A stretch of 46,067 nucleotides of DNA, from positions 1 to 46,067 of the forward strand of contig JBPOJN010000037.1 in the NCBI GenBank assembly GCA_052033505.1. Direction: 5' to 3'. Shown here piece by piece: positions 1-8,687 of this stretch (its first letter is position 1; every line of letters begins with the position of its first letter). The stretch is from JBPOJN01 sp052033505 (GTDB taxonomy: Bacteria; UBA10199; JACPAL01; GCA-016699445). The notes under the pieces are model-generated. The model was not told the DNA's origin. It saw nothing but the letters and a program-made list of their open reading frames with translations, and searched no databases. The position numbers and the translations under genes were made by a program.

Positions 1-221
1 GAAATCGACATCTTAACGATACGAGGAAACTCCCGGAGCGCCTATGCTTTATTCAAAATCGCTTAATCCACTCTATCCATCGGTCTTTTCAAAAACTCAC
101 TGTCCTAGATGTGTGTAGCTGGAACTACTATTTTTGATTTCCCCGCAACGAAAGCTGATTCCAGTCGATAACCACGATAACCACAGAGAAGATTTTAACG
201 AAACCGGAGACTCACGAGCCC
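1..221. other. Leading intergenic stretch
   Basis: I see no convincing gene in these 221 bases. The stretch ends with a GGAGA Shine-Dalgarno-like sequence at 206-210, ahead of the first CDS. It probably carries the promoter and leader of the FHA gene, but I cannot pick out clear -35 and -10 boxes. Confidence 0.4.
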
Positions 222-2000
222 ATGAATACCCCACCGATCGGCGTCCAACAAGCATACCAAACACCCATTAACAGACAGGCGCTGGCCCATTTCACGCAGA
301 ATGCGTCGTTCACCTCTCAAGGAGGGATTACTCTCGCCTTTCACGGACTCGTTGGGGAACATACCTTCAGAGTAGGACGCTCTGATCGCAATGGCGTGTC
401 TTGGGAAAATGGCCCCTTGATCAAGACCTCGCATCAAGGCGTTTCTGCACAGCACCTAGAAATTATTTATGACTCTTCCTCCAGAAGACTCATTATCAAT
501 GATCTCCTCTCCTCGAACGGCACTTACTATCAAGGCCAAAAAGTCGGTCATTTGGAGATTTCGATCCGCGACCTTTCCGAAGTTGTTCTCTCTCTAGGAG
601 CGCCTCCCCAAGGAGCTTCTTTAAAACTCGTCTTTAGCTCCGCCCATGCACAAGCCACTCAGTTAGCGCCCATACAGAGATCGGCCTACGTCATGGCCCC
701 ACCTCCGGCGGTTCTCCCGATGTCCGCGAGCAAAAGTTCTCCCTACCAGGACAATAGGAAGCTCCTGAGGGATTTTTGCGATGTCACAAATCCCAGACAT
801 GCCATTTTATTCACACCTGATTTACTCATCCAAGGAAACCTCAAAAAATGGGACGTCGTACTGGATGCCCAAGGTAGAATCGTCCAAATCCGCGGCCGCC
901 ATAAATTTCACGGAAGCGACCGCCTTCCACAACCCGGAGACATCTCCATCCCCCTCGTGGTCACTCCGGACAACGCCTTGGTTTGGCACGGTGATTCTTC
1001 CTCGATGAATCAACCCCAGCAAGAGGCTCTGAGATCGTGGCATCAAGACACCGAAAAACTAATCCAACAACACCAGGCCCGCTATCCTCTGGCGCTCGAG
1101 TTGGCCTTTGGCATTCATCCAGAATTGGGCCGCCGCGGTCATTTCGGGCAAGTTGCGTTTTCTCTTTTTAAGATGATTCAGGATGTGCGGTTTTCCGGTC
1201 TCTCGCAGAATGTCATCGTAAGGCTCTGTCGTAACATGATGGGAAATATCGAAGCATGGCTGCCCAATCACGGCGATACTTCCCGACCGGAGGGTGATTT
1301 CGTGGGCGAAGTCATGCTGAACTTGGATCCTATGCCGAGGTCCGATCATTTCAACCGCGAAGTCTCCATACGCTGTGGTTATGCCAATCAAAGCGGGCTA
1401 ACCCAAGACGAACAGAGAAAATTCGCCGAAATCATCCAGCACATTCAGCATTGGTTTCAGCCCTATATCTCAAAGCGTCCCGCACAGGCACCGGAGATCC
1501 CCTCTTTGTTGCCCTCACCTTCACAACCATCTTCTGGAATTTTGGGACTTTTCTTCGGTCGAAAAAATACTTCTGTGCCCCCACCGGTCGCCACTATTGA
1601 TCCCCGCGCCCAGAGGACCCAGGCCATGAGTGGAACAGAGCTAGGCCAGATGATGCAGGGTGGAGCCAAACCCGCGCATTGGACACCGGAATCACCGGCT
1701 CACTGGAAAAAAGATTCGCGAGGAATCCTCTATTACCAAATACCTTTGAAACAAGCACACATCGTAATAGGCCGCGAGGGAGACGAAACCATCCACGGCG
1801 ACGAACGCGTCTCGCGGCGTCACCTGATCATCGAACGCATGGACGGCGATGATTTCGCCGTCGTCGCACTCAATCACGTCACCATAAATGGAGAAGTGAT
1901 CTCGGAAGGTCAAAAAAACTGGATCCGCCGCGGCGACATCGTGGCGCTGACATCGGATGTGTCTTTCATTTTCGATCCTGTGCCGCCTTCAGCTCACTAA
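222..2000 (+). CDS. Protein with two FHA domains flanking an unknown middle region
   Basis: This 592-residue protein has an FHA domain at each end. The first, about residues 37-138, shows the family core: GR at 52-53, SxxH at 75-78 and NGT at 99-101. The second, about 505-588, shows GR at 517-518, SRRH at 531-534 and TING at 554-557. FHA domains bind phosphothreonine peptides or act as scaffolds; both ligand-binding Arg/Ser sets look intact. The middle, about 180-430, matches nothing I recognise, and a Pro-rich linker follows it. There is no signal peptide or membrane span. ATG at 222 is preceded by GGAGA at 206-210. The next gene follows after 7 bases, so the two probably form an operon. FHA proteins occur in type III and type VI secretion regulation and assembly, but this context does not fix a role. 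Confidence 0.85.
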   Translation: MNTPPIGVQQAYQTPINRQALAHFTQNASFTSQGGITLAFHGLVGEHTFRVGRSDRNGVSWENGPLIKTSHQGVSAQHLEIIYDSSSRRLIINDLLSSNGTYYQGQKVGHLEISIRDLSEVVLSLGAPPQGASLKLVFSSAHAQATQLAPIQRSAYVMAPPPAVLPMSASKSSPYQDNRKLLRDFCDVTNPRHAILFTPDLLIQGNLKKWDVVLDAQGRIVQIRGRHKFHGSDRLPQPGDISIPLVVTPDNALVWHGDSSSMNQPQQEALRSWHQDTEKLIQQHQARYPLALELAFGIHPELGRRGHFGQVAFSLFKMIQDVRFSGLSQNVIVRLCRNMMGNIEAWLPNHGDTSRPEGDFVGEVMLNLDPMPRSDHFNREVSIRCGYANQSGLTQDEQRKFAEIIQHIQHWFQPYISKRPAQAPEIPSLLPSPSQPSSGILGLFFGRKNTSVPPPVATIDPRAQRTQAMSGTELGQMMQGGAKPAHWTPESPAHWKKDSRGILYYQIPLKQAHIVIGREGDETIHGDERVSRRHLIIERMDGDDFAVVALNHVTINGEVISEGQKNWIRRGDIVALTSDVSFIFDPVPPSAH

Positions 2001-2007
2001 AACGAAT

Positions 2008-3183
2008 ATGACCACTAAACCTCCTACAGGAATCAAGCCACCGCCCATCCCTCTTACGGTTCCGCGGAGATTACCCGCCGTACAGCCTCATGTGGCTGCT
2101 CCTTCTCAATCATCCACCGCCTTGGTTCGCGACTATGTTTTGAACTTGTCGGCTAAAAAAACGCGTCGGCATTCTCCTTCTTCTCCGACATCTGCGGCTT
2201 TCCGCGCCACTTTGACTTTTGACGCTCAAGGGCATTTTCTCACCCCCGAAGAATCTGCGGGGAGGGAGGACATCGTTTGGGCTGAAGTTATGGTCCAGCA
2301 CGGCCGCATTCGCTTCGACCCCGCGACCCTTCAGAGTATTCGAATTTATTGTCAGAGTGACGCCACCCCCCAAGCAATGCGCACAGCCGCTCAAATACTT
2401 GCGAATTTTCATGGCTTCCCCCTATCGGAAACCGCACCTTCGCAGCCGGCACTGAATGCTCCCACGGGAGCCATTGACGTCTTGGAAGGACTGCGGCCCG
2501 GACACGTCGAACGGATGAGAGACTTCATAATCTCGTCCATAGAAAATATAGGAACCAGCTCCGACATGACTTTCCAAAGCAACCTAGCCAGTATGTTTTT
2601 GCTCCCCAGCGCCCTGCAAGGCCGGATCGATCTAGATCCCCGAGGACACATTCAGGGGTTTCAATTCAGTCAGCCGGACTATCGCTCTCCTCGAGGAACC
2701 GTCTATGAGTCAGGATTGAAAGCCGGCTCTATGGGCGTAGATGTCATCCTCGATTCGAGGAGCAAAGCTATCGTTCATTACACCCTTCCCCAAGAAGGAA
2801 ACTACGCTCAGACACAAGCGATGCAGGCCTTGTTGGAGTTGACCCGAGAGCAACGGGAACGCTTCTTGAATGAAAATCCTTTTTTCGAACAGATCTTAAA
2901 CGGCACCGACGAAGGCCGGTGGCTCATGGAAATCAGCTCGCACCTCCGGATGGACAGGGAGGAAACGAAAGTCACGTATTGCTTCATCGTTCCTACGCTG
3001 GAAGGAAGTTATCGAATCGAAAATAAGGAGCACACGAGCGCAGTGGCGTCGTTTCAAATGGCGGTTTCCTGCGGTCACCGCAAACCTACCGCTCACTTTG
3101 AAATGTTGCTAGGAGAAGTCCCGGAGCAAATGCTGCCTGTCTTGGCTTGGGTCGTGAAAAAATTGAATACACCCCTCCCTTAA
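2008..3183 (+). CDS. Hypothetical protein paired with the FHA gene
   Basis: I do not recognise this 391-residue protein. The N-terminus (about 1-35) is Pro-rich and probably disordered. The rest is soluble, mixed alpha/beta in appearance, without membrane spans or a signal peptide. An upstream in-frame start at 1957 would overlap the FHA gene by 44 bases; I prefer ATG 2008 because it follows the FHA stop and begins at the Pro-rich tail. No clear Shine-Dalgarno sequence is visible, so translational coupling to the FHA gene is likely. Its 3' end overlaps the convergent flavoprotein gene by 4 bases (3180-3183). It may work with the FHA protein, judging only from the tight spacing. Confidence 0.7.
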   Translation: MTTKPPTGIKPPPIPLTVPRRLPAVQPHVAAPSQSSTALVRDYVLNLSAKKTRRHSPSSPTSAAFRATLTFDAQGHFLTPEESAGREDIVWAEVMVQHGRIRFDPATLQSIRIYCQSDATPQAMRTAAQILANFHGFPLSETAPSQPALNAPTGAIDVLEGLRPGHVERMRDFIISSIENIGTSSDMTFQSNLASMFLLPSALQGRIDLDPRGHIQGFQFSQPDYRSPRGTVYESGLKAGSMGVDVILDSRSKAIVHYTLPQEGNYAQTQAMQALLELTREQRERFLNENPFFEQILNGTDEGRWLMEISSHLRMDREETKVTYCFIVPTLEGSYRIENKEHTSAVASFQMAVSCGHRKPTAHFEMLLGEVPEQMLPVLAWVVKKLNTPLP

Positions 3184-4352
3184 CAAACCTCTCCCGCCGC
3201 CACTCCCGAAGCCCAGGCCCATTGGAAATTATAGCCTCCTAGCCAACCCGTCACGTCGATGACTTCGCCGATGAAATACAGGTCTTTGACCTTCTTCGCC
3301 TCCATCGTCTTCGAAGACAGCTCATCCGTGCTCACGCCCCCACGCGTGACTTCCGCGCGGTCGTAGCCCATGGTCGCGATCGGACGGAAAATCCAGCGGT
3401 TCAGACCGGCTCCGAAATCCCTGAGCAAGCGATCGGAAATCTGGATCAAGGGAACGGCCGGCATCTCCTCGCTGATTTTCTCGGCGAACCTCTGCGCGTA
3501 GAAAGTGCCGAGTAGATTTTTTACCGTCATGCGGCTGCCCTCTTTCTTTTTTTGGATCAGCCAGTCGCCGGCGTCTTGATCCGGCAAGAGGTCGATGACG
3601 ACTTCATCCCCCGGCCTCCAATACAAAGACCCTTGAAGGGCCGCCGGTCCGCTCAAACCGAAATGCGTGAAGAGGATGTTCTCACGGAAAGATTGATCGC
3701 GGACCGTGAGGGTAACGTCCAAAGAGATCCCCGTCAGATCGCGGTATTTTCGCAAAAAAGCGGCATCGGCCCGGAACCCGTCCAGGGCCGGAGCGGTCGC
3801 CGTAACCTCGAGACCGAATTGTTTCGCCAGGTCATAGCCGAATCCCGAAGCTCCGATCTTAGGATAGGAAAGTCCTCCGGTCGCAATGACCAGAGACGCC
3901 GCGCTCCAATCCCGTTCTTGAGTTTTGACGACGAATCCGGCTTCTTTTCGAACCACCGATTCGATCCTTTGATTCGTCTTTAAAACGACGCCCACCTTTT
4001 CGCATTCGGACACCAGCATGTTGAGAATGTCGCGCGCGGAACGATCGCAGAAAAGCTGGCCCAAAGTCTTTTCATGGAAAGCGATTCCGTGCTCGGTTAC
4101 GAGGCGCATGAAGTCGTCGGGAGTATAGCGCGATAGAGCAGATTTGCAGAAATGCGGGTTTTCCGAAACATAAGACCTCGCGGCGGTGATGCGATTCGTA
4201 AAATTACAACGCCCACCGCCGGATATTAAAATCTTCGCGCCCAGCTTCCCCGCGTGTTCCAAGACGAGCACGCGCCTTCCGCGCAAGCCCGCCTGCCGGG
4301 CACACATAAGTCCCGCCGCGCCGCCGCCGATGATGAGGACGTCGAAATCCAT
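3180..4352 (-). CDS. HI0933-family (BaiN/YhiN-like) NAD(P)/FAD-dependent oxidoreductase
   Basis: The 390-residue length and the whole sequence fit the HI0933 flavoprotein family. The N-terminus has the dinucleotide-binding motif IIGGGAAGLMCARQ (residues 7-20), followed by the family signature around ISGGGRCNFTN. The C-terminus has TRGGVSTDEL, then YFIGEVIDVTGWLGGYNFQWA, typical of the FAD-contacting end of this family. Members bind FAD; the substrate of most is unknown, although BaiN acts on bile acid intermediates in gut clostridia. Nothing here suggests that substrate. The gene runs alone on the minus strand, convergent with the hypothetical gene at its left and divergent from the crotonase gene at its right. 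Confidence 0.9.
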   Translation of the reverse strand: MDFDVLIIGGGAAGLMCARQAGLRGRRVLVLEHAGKLGAKILISGGGRCNFTNRITAARSYVSENPHFCKSALSRYTPDDFMRLVTEHGIAFHEKTLGQLFCDRSARDILNMLVSECEKVGVVLKTNQRIESVVRKEAGFVVKTQERDWSAASLVIATGGLSYPKIGASGFGYDLAKQFGLEVTATAPALDGFRADAAFLRKYRDLTGISLDVTLTVRDQSFRENILFTHFGLSGPAALQGSLYWRPGDEVVIDLLPDQDAGDWLIQKKKEGSRMTVKNLLGTFYAQRFAEKISEEMPAVPLIQISDRLLRDFGAGLNRWIFRPIATMGYDRAEVTRGGVSTDELSSKTMEAKKVKDLYFIGEVIDVTGWLGGYNFQWAWASGVAAGEVC

Positions 4353-4397
4353 TTCGTCTTCTTTACATTTTCCGCCGTGAATTCTAGGAACTTTCGC

Positions 4398-5177
4398 ATG
4401 ACGCCCATTCTTTTCGAAAAAGACGGTCCCATCGCCCGCATTATTTTTAACGATCCCGATCGCTTGAACGCCCTCTCCGAGGACATGGGCATCGCGATCG
4501 AAAAACTCGTACCCCAGATCAACAAAGACACTTCGATCCGTGCGGTCATCCTTACGGGTGCAGGCCGGGCCTTTTCAGCGGGCGGCAACCTCGACATCTT
4601 GGAAGCGCGCACAAAAAAATCGAAGGCCGTTAACCAAAAAGAAATGGTGCGCTTCTACAACCGTTTTCTTTCGATCTTGAACATCAAAGTCCCGACCATC
4701 GCCATGATCAACGGCCCCGCGATCGGAGCGGCGTTCGCGATCGCACTCGCCTGTGACCTTCGCACGGCGTCCCTGAACGCAAAGATGGGCGTGAATTTCG
4801 TGAGGATCGGCCTCTCGCCGGGCATGGGCTCGACGTATTTGCTGCCGCGCATCTTGGGCGTCCCCCAAGCCATGGATCTCCTACTCACCGGCCGCACGAT
4901 CACGGCGGAGGAAGCCCTAAGGAAAAATATTATCCACCACCTCTACGCGGAAGAAGTTTTGAAAGAAGAAACGGAAAAAATCGCGCAAGAAATCGCCTCC
5001 AATGCGCCGATCGCGGTCAAACTCGCCAAACAAGGCATCCGCGAGGCCCTTCCGCCTCTATCGAAAGCCTTGTTGTTCGAATCCAAGGGACAGGGCGTGT
5101 GTTTTGGGACTCAAGATTTGAAAGAAGGCGTGGCGGCCATACGCGCCAAGAGAAATCCTTATTTTTCTGGAAAATAA
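4398..5177 (+). CDS. Enoyl-CoA hydratase/isomerase family protein lacking the hydratase glutamates
   Basis: This 259-residue crotonase-fold protein has the oxyanion-hole segment GAGRAFSAGGNLD and a second one around NGPAIGAAFAIALACD. Canonical hydratases carry Glu in GGGxELA and in xPEVxLG; here the equivalent positions read GAAFAIA and NFVRIGL, so both acid/base glutamates are missing. It may therefore be an isomerase, a hydrolase or another crotonase-type enzyme acting on a CoA thioester. I start it at ATG 4398, preceded by AGGAA at 4386-4390. A longer frame from 4254 would add 48 residues that overlap the divergent flavoprotein gene and do not look like a crotonase. Confidence 0.85.
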   Translation: MTPILFEKDGPIARIIFNDPDRLNALSEDMGIAIEKLVPQINKDTSIRAVILTGAGRAFSAGGNLDILEARTKKSKAVNQKEMVRFYNRFLSILNIKVPTIAMINGPAIGAAFAIALACDLRTASLNAKMGVNFVRIGLSPGMGSTYLLPRILGVPQAMDLLLTGRTITAEEALRKNIIHHLYAEEVLKEETEKIAQEIASNAPIAVKLAKQGIREALPPLSKALLFESKGQGVCFGTQDLKEGVAAIRAKRNPYFSGK

Positions 5178-5214
5178 GTAAGAAACATTTTTCGCACAAC
5201 CGCGATGTTGAAAA

Positions 5215-6513
5215 GTGCCCCTCTCGACACTCATTACTCACCAAGATGGACCTTACCGGATCGTTGATCTTCGAGAAACCTTCCGCCAGAATTACTTCGG
5301 CCCTCATTTGCCTCCGAAAATTCATGGGGTCATCGACGGAGCCGCCGTTCAGCGGGAACTCAGCAAGGATCCCCTGCCAGGCATTCCTTTGGATACGGAA
5401 GACCGCCACGAACTCCGTAAGCTCTTGCAACAAGCGGGTTGCTTTCACGCGGAGGACTCGCCCTCCGAGGATTATGCCATAAAAGTTTTTAAGCGTTGGC
5501 GGTGTTTCGCCCAAACGACCGAACGCTATGACCGCTATACTTTCGATTGGGATCACACGTTAAGTAATTTCAAAATCGTCCTCACTCCGGCACTGGGAGC
5601 TTCGCTTTTATTTTCCAAATTCGGAGATAAACTCTTCTCTAAAATAGCCCAAAGGTTAGGCCTCAATAGCCAACCCTTAACGGTCGTCGAAGTCCAAAGG
5701 CCGTTTATGGGCGAAATGGCTTTCGGACTGATGGTGGGTGGCGCCTTAAGCATCGGACTGGAGTCGTTTGAGGAATGGGGCGCCCATGCTCCTCTCGTGA
5801 GTCTTGCGACATCTACATGGAAACCGCGCATTGATCTTTGGGCGAAATCGTGTAGTCCGCTCATCAGACTCATCGGTGCCTCTTCCACTATCCATTTAAA
5901 GGATTTCCTGAACCATTCAGACTATCTCATGAACACCTGCGTAGCCGACGGTTTGGAGTCCATGGAACCGTCCATGAGAACGGAAACGTTACGCTATCTT
6001 AACGGCCTCAAAGCTCATCATGTCAAACCGGAACCCGTTTTTACGGACCGCTATCCCGATGATAGAATCCTGCACTTCGATGACTATCTGCCGGTCTTGA
6101 AAAACCTTTCATCCAGCAAAAAAGTCGACGCTTATGAAGTATATCAACCCCATCCTACGACTAAATTCGATCTGCACAAAATACAACCAGATGGAATGTT
6201 TACGGGAGAATACGATGCCATCATGGGCGCGCTGGAAGAACTCATCACGGTAGAAACAGAAGGCTCGACCAGTCCGGCGTTACTCTCTCTGGCCGATTAT
6301 TTGGATGACCCACGCCGACTCACCCCTCCAAACTTAAGAGAACGCCACACTCTTCCGGAAGGCGTGATTTTGACGGCCTTAGCCGTTCAATCTCCCATCA
6401 GCGAATTTTTGAGGAATTATCAAAGGCCTATCCAAAAGGCGCACGATAAAATCGCAGGAACGCGCAGAGTTACGGATTATCGCCACATGATCAGGACACG
6501 AGGCGCGCCTTAA
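5215..6513 (+). CDS. Putative HAD-superfamily hydrolase-like protein
   Basis: This 432-residue protein matches no named family that I know, but four spaced motifs resemble the HAD fold. These are FDWDHTLS with D111 and D113 (motif I), LATST at 198-202 (motif II), a Lys in VKPEP near 271 (motif III) and ILHFDD with D289 and D290 (motif IV). The roughly 85 residues between motifs I and II would hold a cap. HAD enzymes are mostly phosphatases or phosphotransferases using the first Asp as nucleophile. The start is GTG 5215, the first start after an in-frame TGA; no good Shine-Dalgarno is visible. The 3' end overlaps the convergent B12-binding gene by 23 bases. The fold assignment is inference from motifs only. 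Confidence 0.65.
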   Translation: MPLSTLITHQDGPYRIVDLRETFRQNYFGPHLPPKIHGVIDGAAVQRELSKDPLPGIPLDTEDRHELRKLLQQAGCFHAEDSPSEDYAIKVFKRWRCFAQTTERYDRYTFDWDHTLSNFKIVLTPALGASLLFSKFGDKLFSKIAQRLGLNSQPLTVVEVQRPFMGEMAFGLMVGGALSIGLESFEEWGAHAPLVSLATSTWKPRIDLWAKSCSPLIRLIGASSTIHLKDFLNHSDYLMNTCVADGLESMEPSMRTETLRYLNGLKAHHVKPEPVFTDRYPDDRILHFDDYLPVLKNLSSSKKVDAYEVYQPHPTTKFDLHKIQPDGMFTGEYDAIMGALEELITVETEGSTSPALLSLADYLDDPRRLTPPNLRERHTLPEGVILTALAVQSPISEFLRNYQRPIQKAHDKIAGTRRVTDYRHMIRTRGAP

Positions 6514-6898
6514 CGTTCTTCGAAATCCAAGCGGCCACATCCCGCGTATCCGTGCCCGGCAAAAACACTTCCTTCACACCCGCCGCCTTCAGTCCCGGAA
6601 TGTCTTCCTGAGGGATGATGCCGCCACCAATGACCGTCACGTCGCCCATGCCTTTTTCTTTCAACTCCCGAATGATCTCGGGGAACAAATGATTATGCGC
6701 GCCGGAAAGAATCGAGAGAGACACGCAATCAACGTCTTCTTGGAGCGCGGCGTCGGCGACCATTTTTGGCGTTTGATGGAGACCGGTGTAAATGACTTCG
6801 AAACCCGCATCGCGCAAGGCGCGCGCGATGATTTTCGCGCCGCGGTCGTGGCCGTCGAGTCCGGGTTTGGCGACTAAGATTCTTAATTTTCTTTCCAT
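6491..6898 (-). CDS. mcmA2: Methylmalonyl-CoA mutase small subunit (cobalamin-binding)
   Basis: The 135 residues are a stand-alone B12-binding domain. The cobalamin signature DGHDRG (D15, H17, G20) gives the lower axial ligand His17. SLSIL and the later GGG loop are also typical. Separate small subunits of this length pair with a catalytic chain of about 540 residues, as in archaea and many bacteria, and that chain is encoded just upstream (7011-8633). Together they interconvert succinyl-CoA and (R)-methylmalonyl-CoA in the cytoplasm. The 112-base gap between the genes holds a double-hairpin repeat. Confidence 0.93.
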   Translation of the reverse strand: MERKLRILVAKPGLDGHDRGAKIIARALRDAGFEVIYTGLHQTPKMVADAALQEDVDCVSLSILSGAHNHLFPEIIRELKEKGMGDVTVIGGGIIPQEDIPGLKAAGVKEVFLPGTDTRDVAAWISKNVKARLVS

Positions 6899-6936
6899 AG
6901 TTATCCTTGTTGAGCCGGGATCATAACTCCTCCCGT

Positions 6937-6996
6937 CCTCCTCTTACCTTAAGAGGAGGGGTTCACCCGCATCCCCCCTCTTGATACAAGAGGGGG
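6937..6996. repeat. Intergenic double-hairpin repeat, copy 1
   Basis: Two perfect 10-bp stems with 3-base loops stand side by side: 6937-6946 pairs with 6950-6959, and 6974-6983 pairs with 6987-6996. One strand of each stem is pyrimidine-rich and the other purine-rich. After the second stem come G-rich bases (about 6997-7005). The same architecture recurs at 18433-18523 and 22175-22235. It lies between the two mutase genes, so an RNA role in differential expression or mRNA end protection is possible. Confidence 0.85.
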
Positions 6997-7010
6997 CCAG
7001 GGGGCGTTAT

Positions 7011-8633
7011 TTAAAGATGCGCCGGGTCTTTATACATCCCGAACACGTCTTTGAACACCTGCACGATTTCACCGACCGTCACGTACTCCCTCACCGCCGC
7101 GATCACGTGAGGCATGAGGTTGTCGGCCGTGGCCGCCGCTTGCTTCAGTTGGGCTAAAGAGGCCTCTACTTTTGCAACGTCGCGTTTCTTTTTGACGTCG
7201 GCGAGCCTTATCTTTTGTTTCACTTCCACTTCTTTCGAGATCTTCAAAGTCTCGATGGATCGGTTCTCTTCGGTTAAAAAATCGTTCACGCCGACGATGA
7301 TTTTTTCTTTGTTCTCGACCTGACGCTGAAATCGATAAGCCGAGTCGGCGATTTCTTTTTGTGGAAAACCCTTGTCGACCGCTTTTAGCATGCCGCCCAT
7401 GTCGTCGATCTTACGGATGTAATCCATCGCCGCCGCTTCGATTTCATCGGTCAGTTTTTCGACGAAATAAGACCCGCCGAAGGGATCGACCGTGTTCACG
7501 ACGCCGCTTTCGTTCGCGAGGATCTGCTGGGTCCGTAGCGCGATGCGCACCGCTTCTTCGGTCGGCAGGGCGTAGGTCTCGTCGAGTGAATTCGTATGCA
7601 AAGACTGCGTACCTCCAAGCACGCCCGCGAGCGCTTGAATCGTCGTACGCACGACGTTGTTGTACGGTTGTTGCGCCGTGAGACTGACGCCCGCGGTCTG
7701 CGCGTGTGTGCGCAGCATGGCGCTCTTGGGGTCTTTGACCTTGAATCTCTCCGTCATGAGGCGCGCCCAAATGCGGCGGGCCGCACGAAACTTCGCGATC
7801 TCCTCGAAGAAGTCGTTATGCACGTCGAAGAAAAACGACAGGCGCGGCGCGAAATGATCGATGTCCATGCCGCGGCGCAAACCCTCTTCCACGTAGGCGA
7901 CGCCGTCAGCGAGCGTGAACGCAAGCTCTTGGACCGCGGTCGCTCCCGCCTCGCGGATGTGATAGCCGCTGATCGAAATCGAGTTCCACTTCGGCATGTA
8001 CGTCGCGCACCATTCGACCATATCCATTAAAATCCGGACGCTGGGCGTCGGGGGGCAGATCCATTCTTTTTGTGCGATGAATTCTTTGAGGATGTCGCCT
8101 TGGATCGTACCGCCCAAAGCTTCAGGGCGGACGCCCTGTTTTTCACCGACAACGATATACATCGCCATGACGGCAATCGCCGGGGCGTTGATCGTCATTG
8201 AGGTCGTAATCTTATCGAGGGGCAGTCCGTCGAAGAGCACTTCCATGTCCGCGAGCGAACTCACCGAAACGCCTTCGACGCCGACTTCGCCGGCGGCTAA
8301 TTCTTGATCGGCGTCGTAACCCATCAAGGTCGGCATATCGAAGGCCGTGGAAAGCCCCATGACGCCTTGGTTCAGAAGATATTTGAAACGGCGATTCGTA
8401 TCTTCGGGCGTCCCGAAACCGGCGAACTGACGCATGGTCCAGACTTTTCCGCGGTACATCGACGCATGAATGCCGCGCGTGAACGGAAGCTCGCCGGGAT
8501 TTCCGATGTCTTTCGCCGCGTCGGTATTGTTCAGGTGCTCGGGCGTGTAGAGCCGCTCGATGGCATGTGACGAAAGCGTGGTGAATTCCGCCTGGCGCTC
8601 ACTGGGTTTAGACGATTTAGGACGTTCGCTCAC
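7011..8633 (-). CDS. mcmA1: Methylmalonyl-CoA mutase large (catalytic) subunit
   Basis: At 540 residues this matches the catalytic chain of two-subunit methylmalonyl-CoA mutases. The segment GELPFTRGIHASMYRGKVWTMRQ and the following GFGTPEDTNRRFKYLLNQG are hallmarks of the TIM-barrel substrate domain, as is STAFDMPTLMGYD. The C-terminal cobalamin domain is absent and is supplied by the neighbouring small subunit gene. The start is GTG 8633 (MSERPK); no ATG gives a full-length N-terminus. The enzyme feeds propionyl-CoA carbon into the TCA cycle, or runs in reverse. No epimerase or MeaB chaperone gene is in the window. Confidence 0.95.
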   Translation of the reverse strand: MSERPKSSKPSERQAEFTTLSSHAIERLYTPEHLNNTDAAKDIGNPGELPFTRGIHASMYRGKVWTMRQFAGFGTPEDTNRRFKYLLNQGVMGLSTAFDMPTLMGYDADQELAAGEVGVEGVSVSSLADMEVLFDGLPLDKITTSMTINAPAIAVMAMYIVVGEKQGVRPEALGGTIQGDILKEFIAQKEWICPPTPSVRILMDMVEWCATYMPKWNSISISGYHIREAGATAVQELAFTLADGVAYVEEGLRRGMDIDHFAPRLSFFFDVHNDFFEEIAKFRAARRIWARLMTERFKVKDPKSAMLRTHAQTAGVSLTAQQPYNNVVRTTIQALAGVLGGTQSLHTNSLDETYALPTEEAVRIALRTQQILANESGVVNTVDPFGGSYFVEKLTDEIEAAAMDYIRKIDDMGGMLKAVDKGFPQKEIADSAYRFQRQVENKEKIIVGVNDFLTEENRSIETLKISKEVEVKQKIRLADVKKKRDVAKVEASLAQLKQAAATADNLMPHVIAAVREYVTVGEIVQVFKDVFGMYKDPAHL

Positions 8634-8687
8634 GACAGGCCTTATCTAAGGAGGGAAATACCGTGTCAAGCCGCTTTGCACCCAAGA

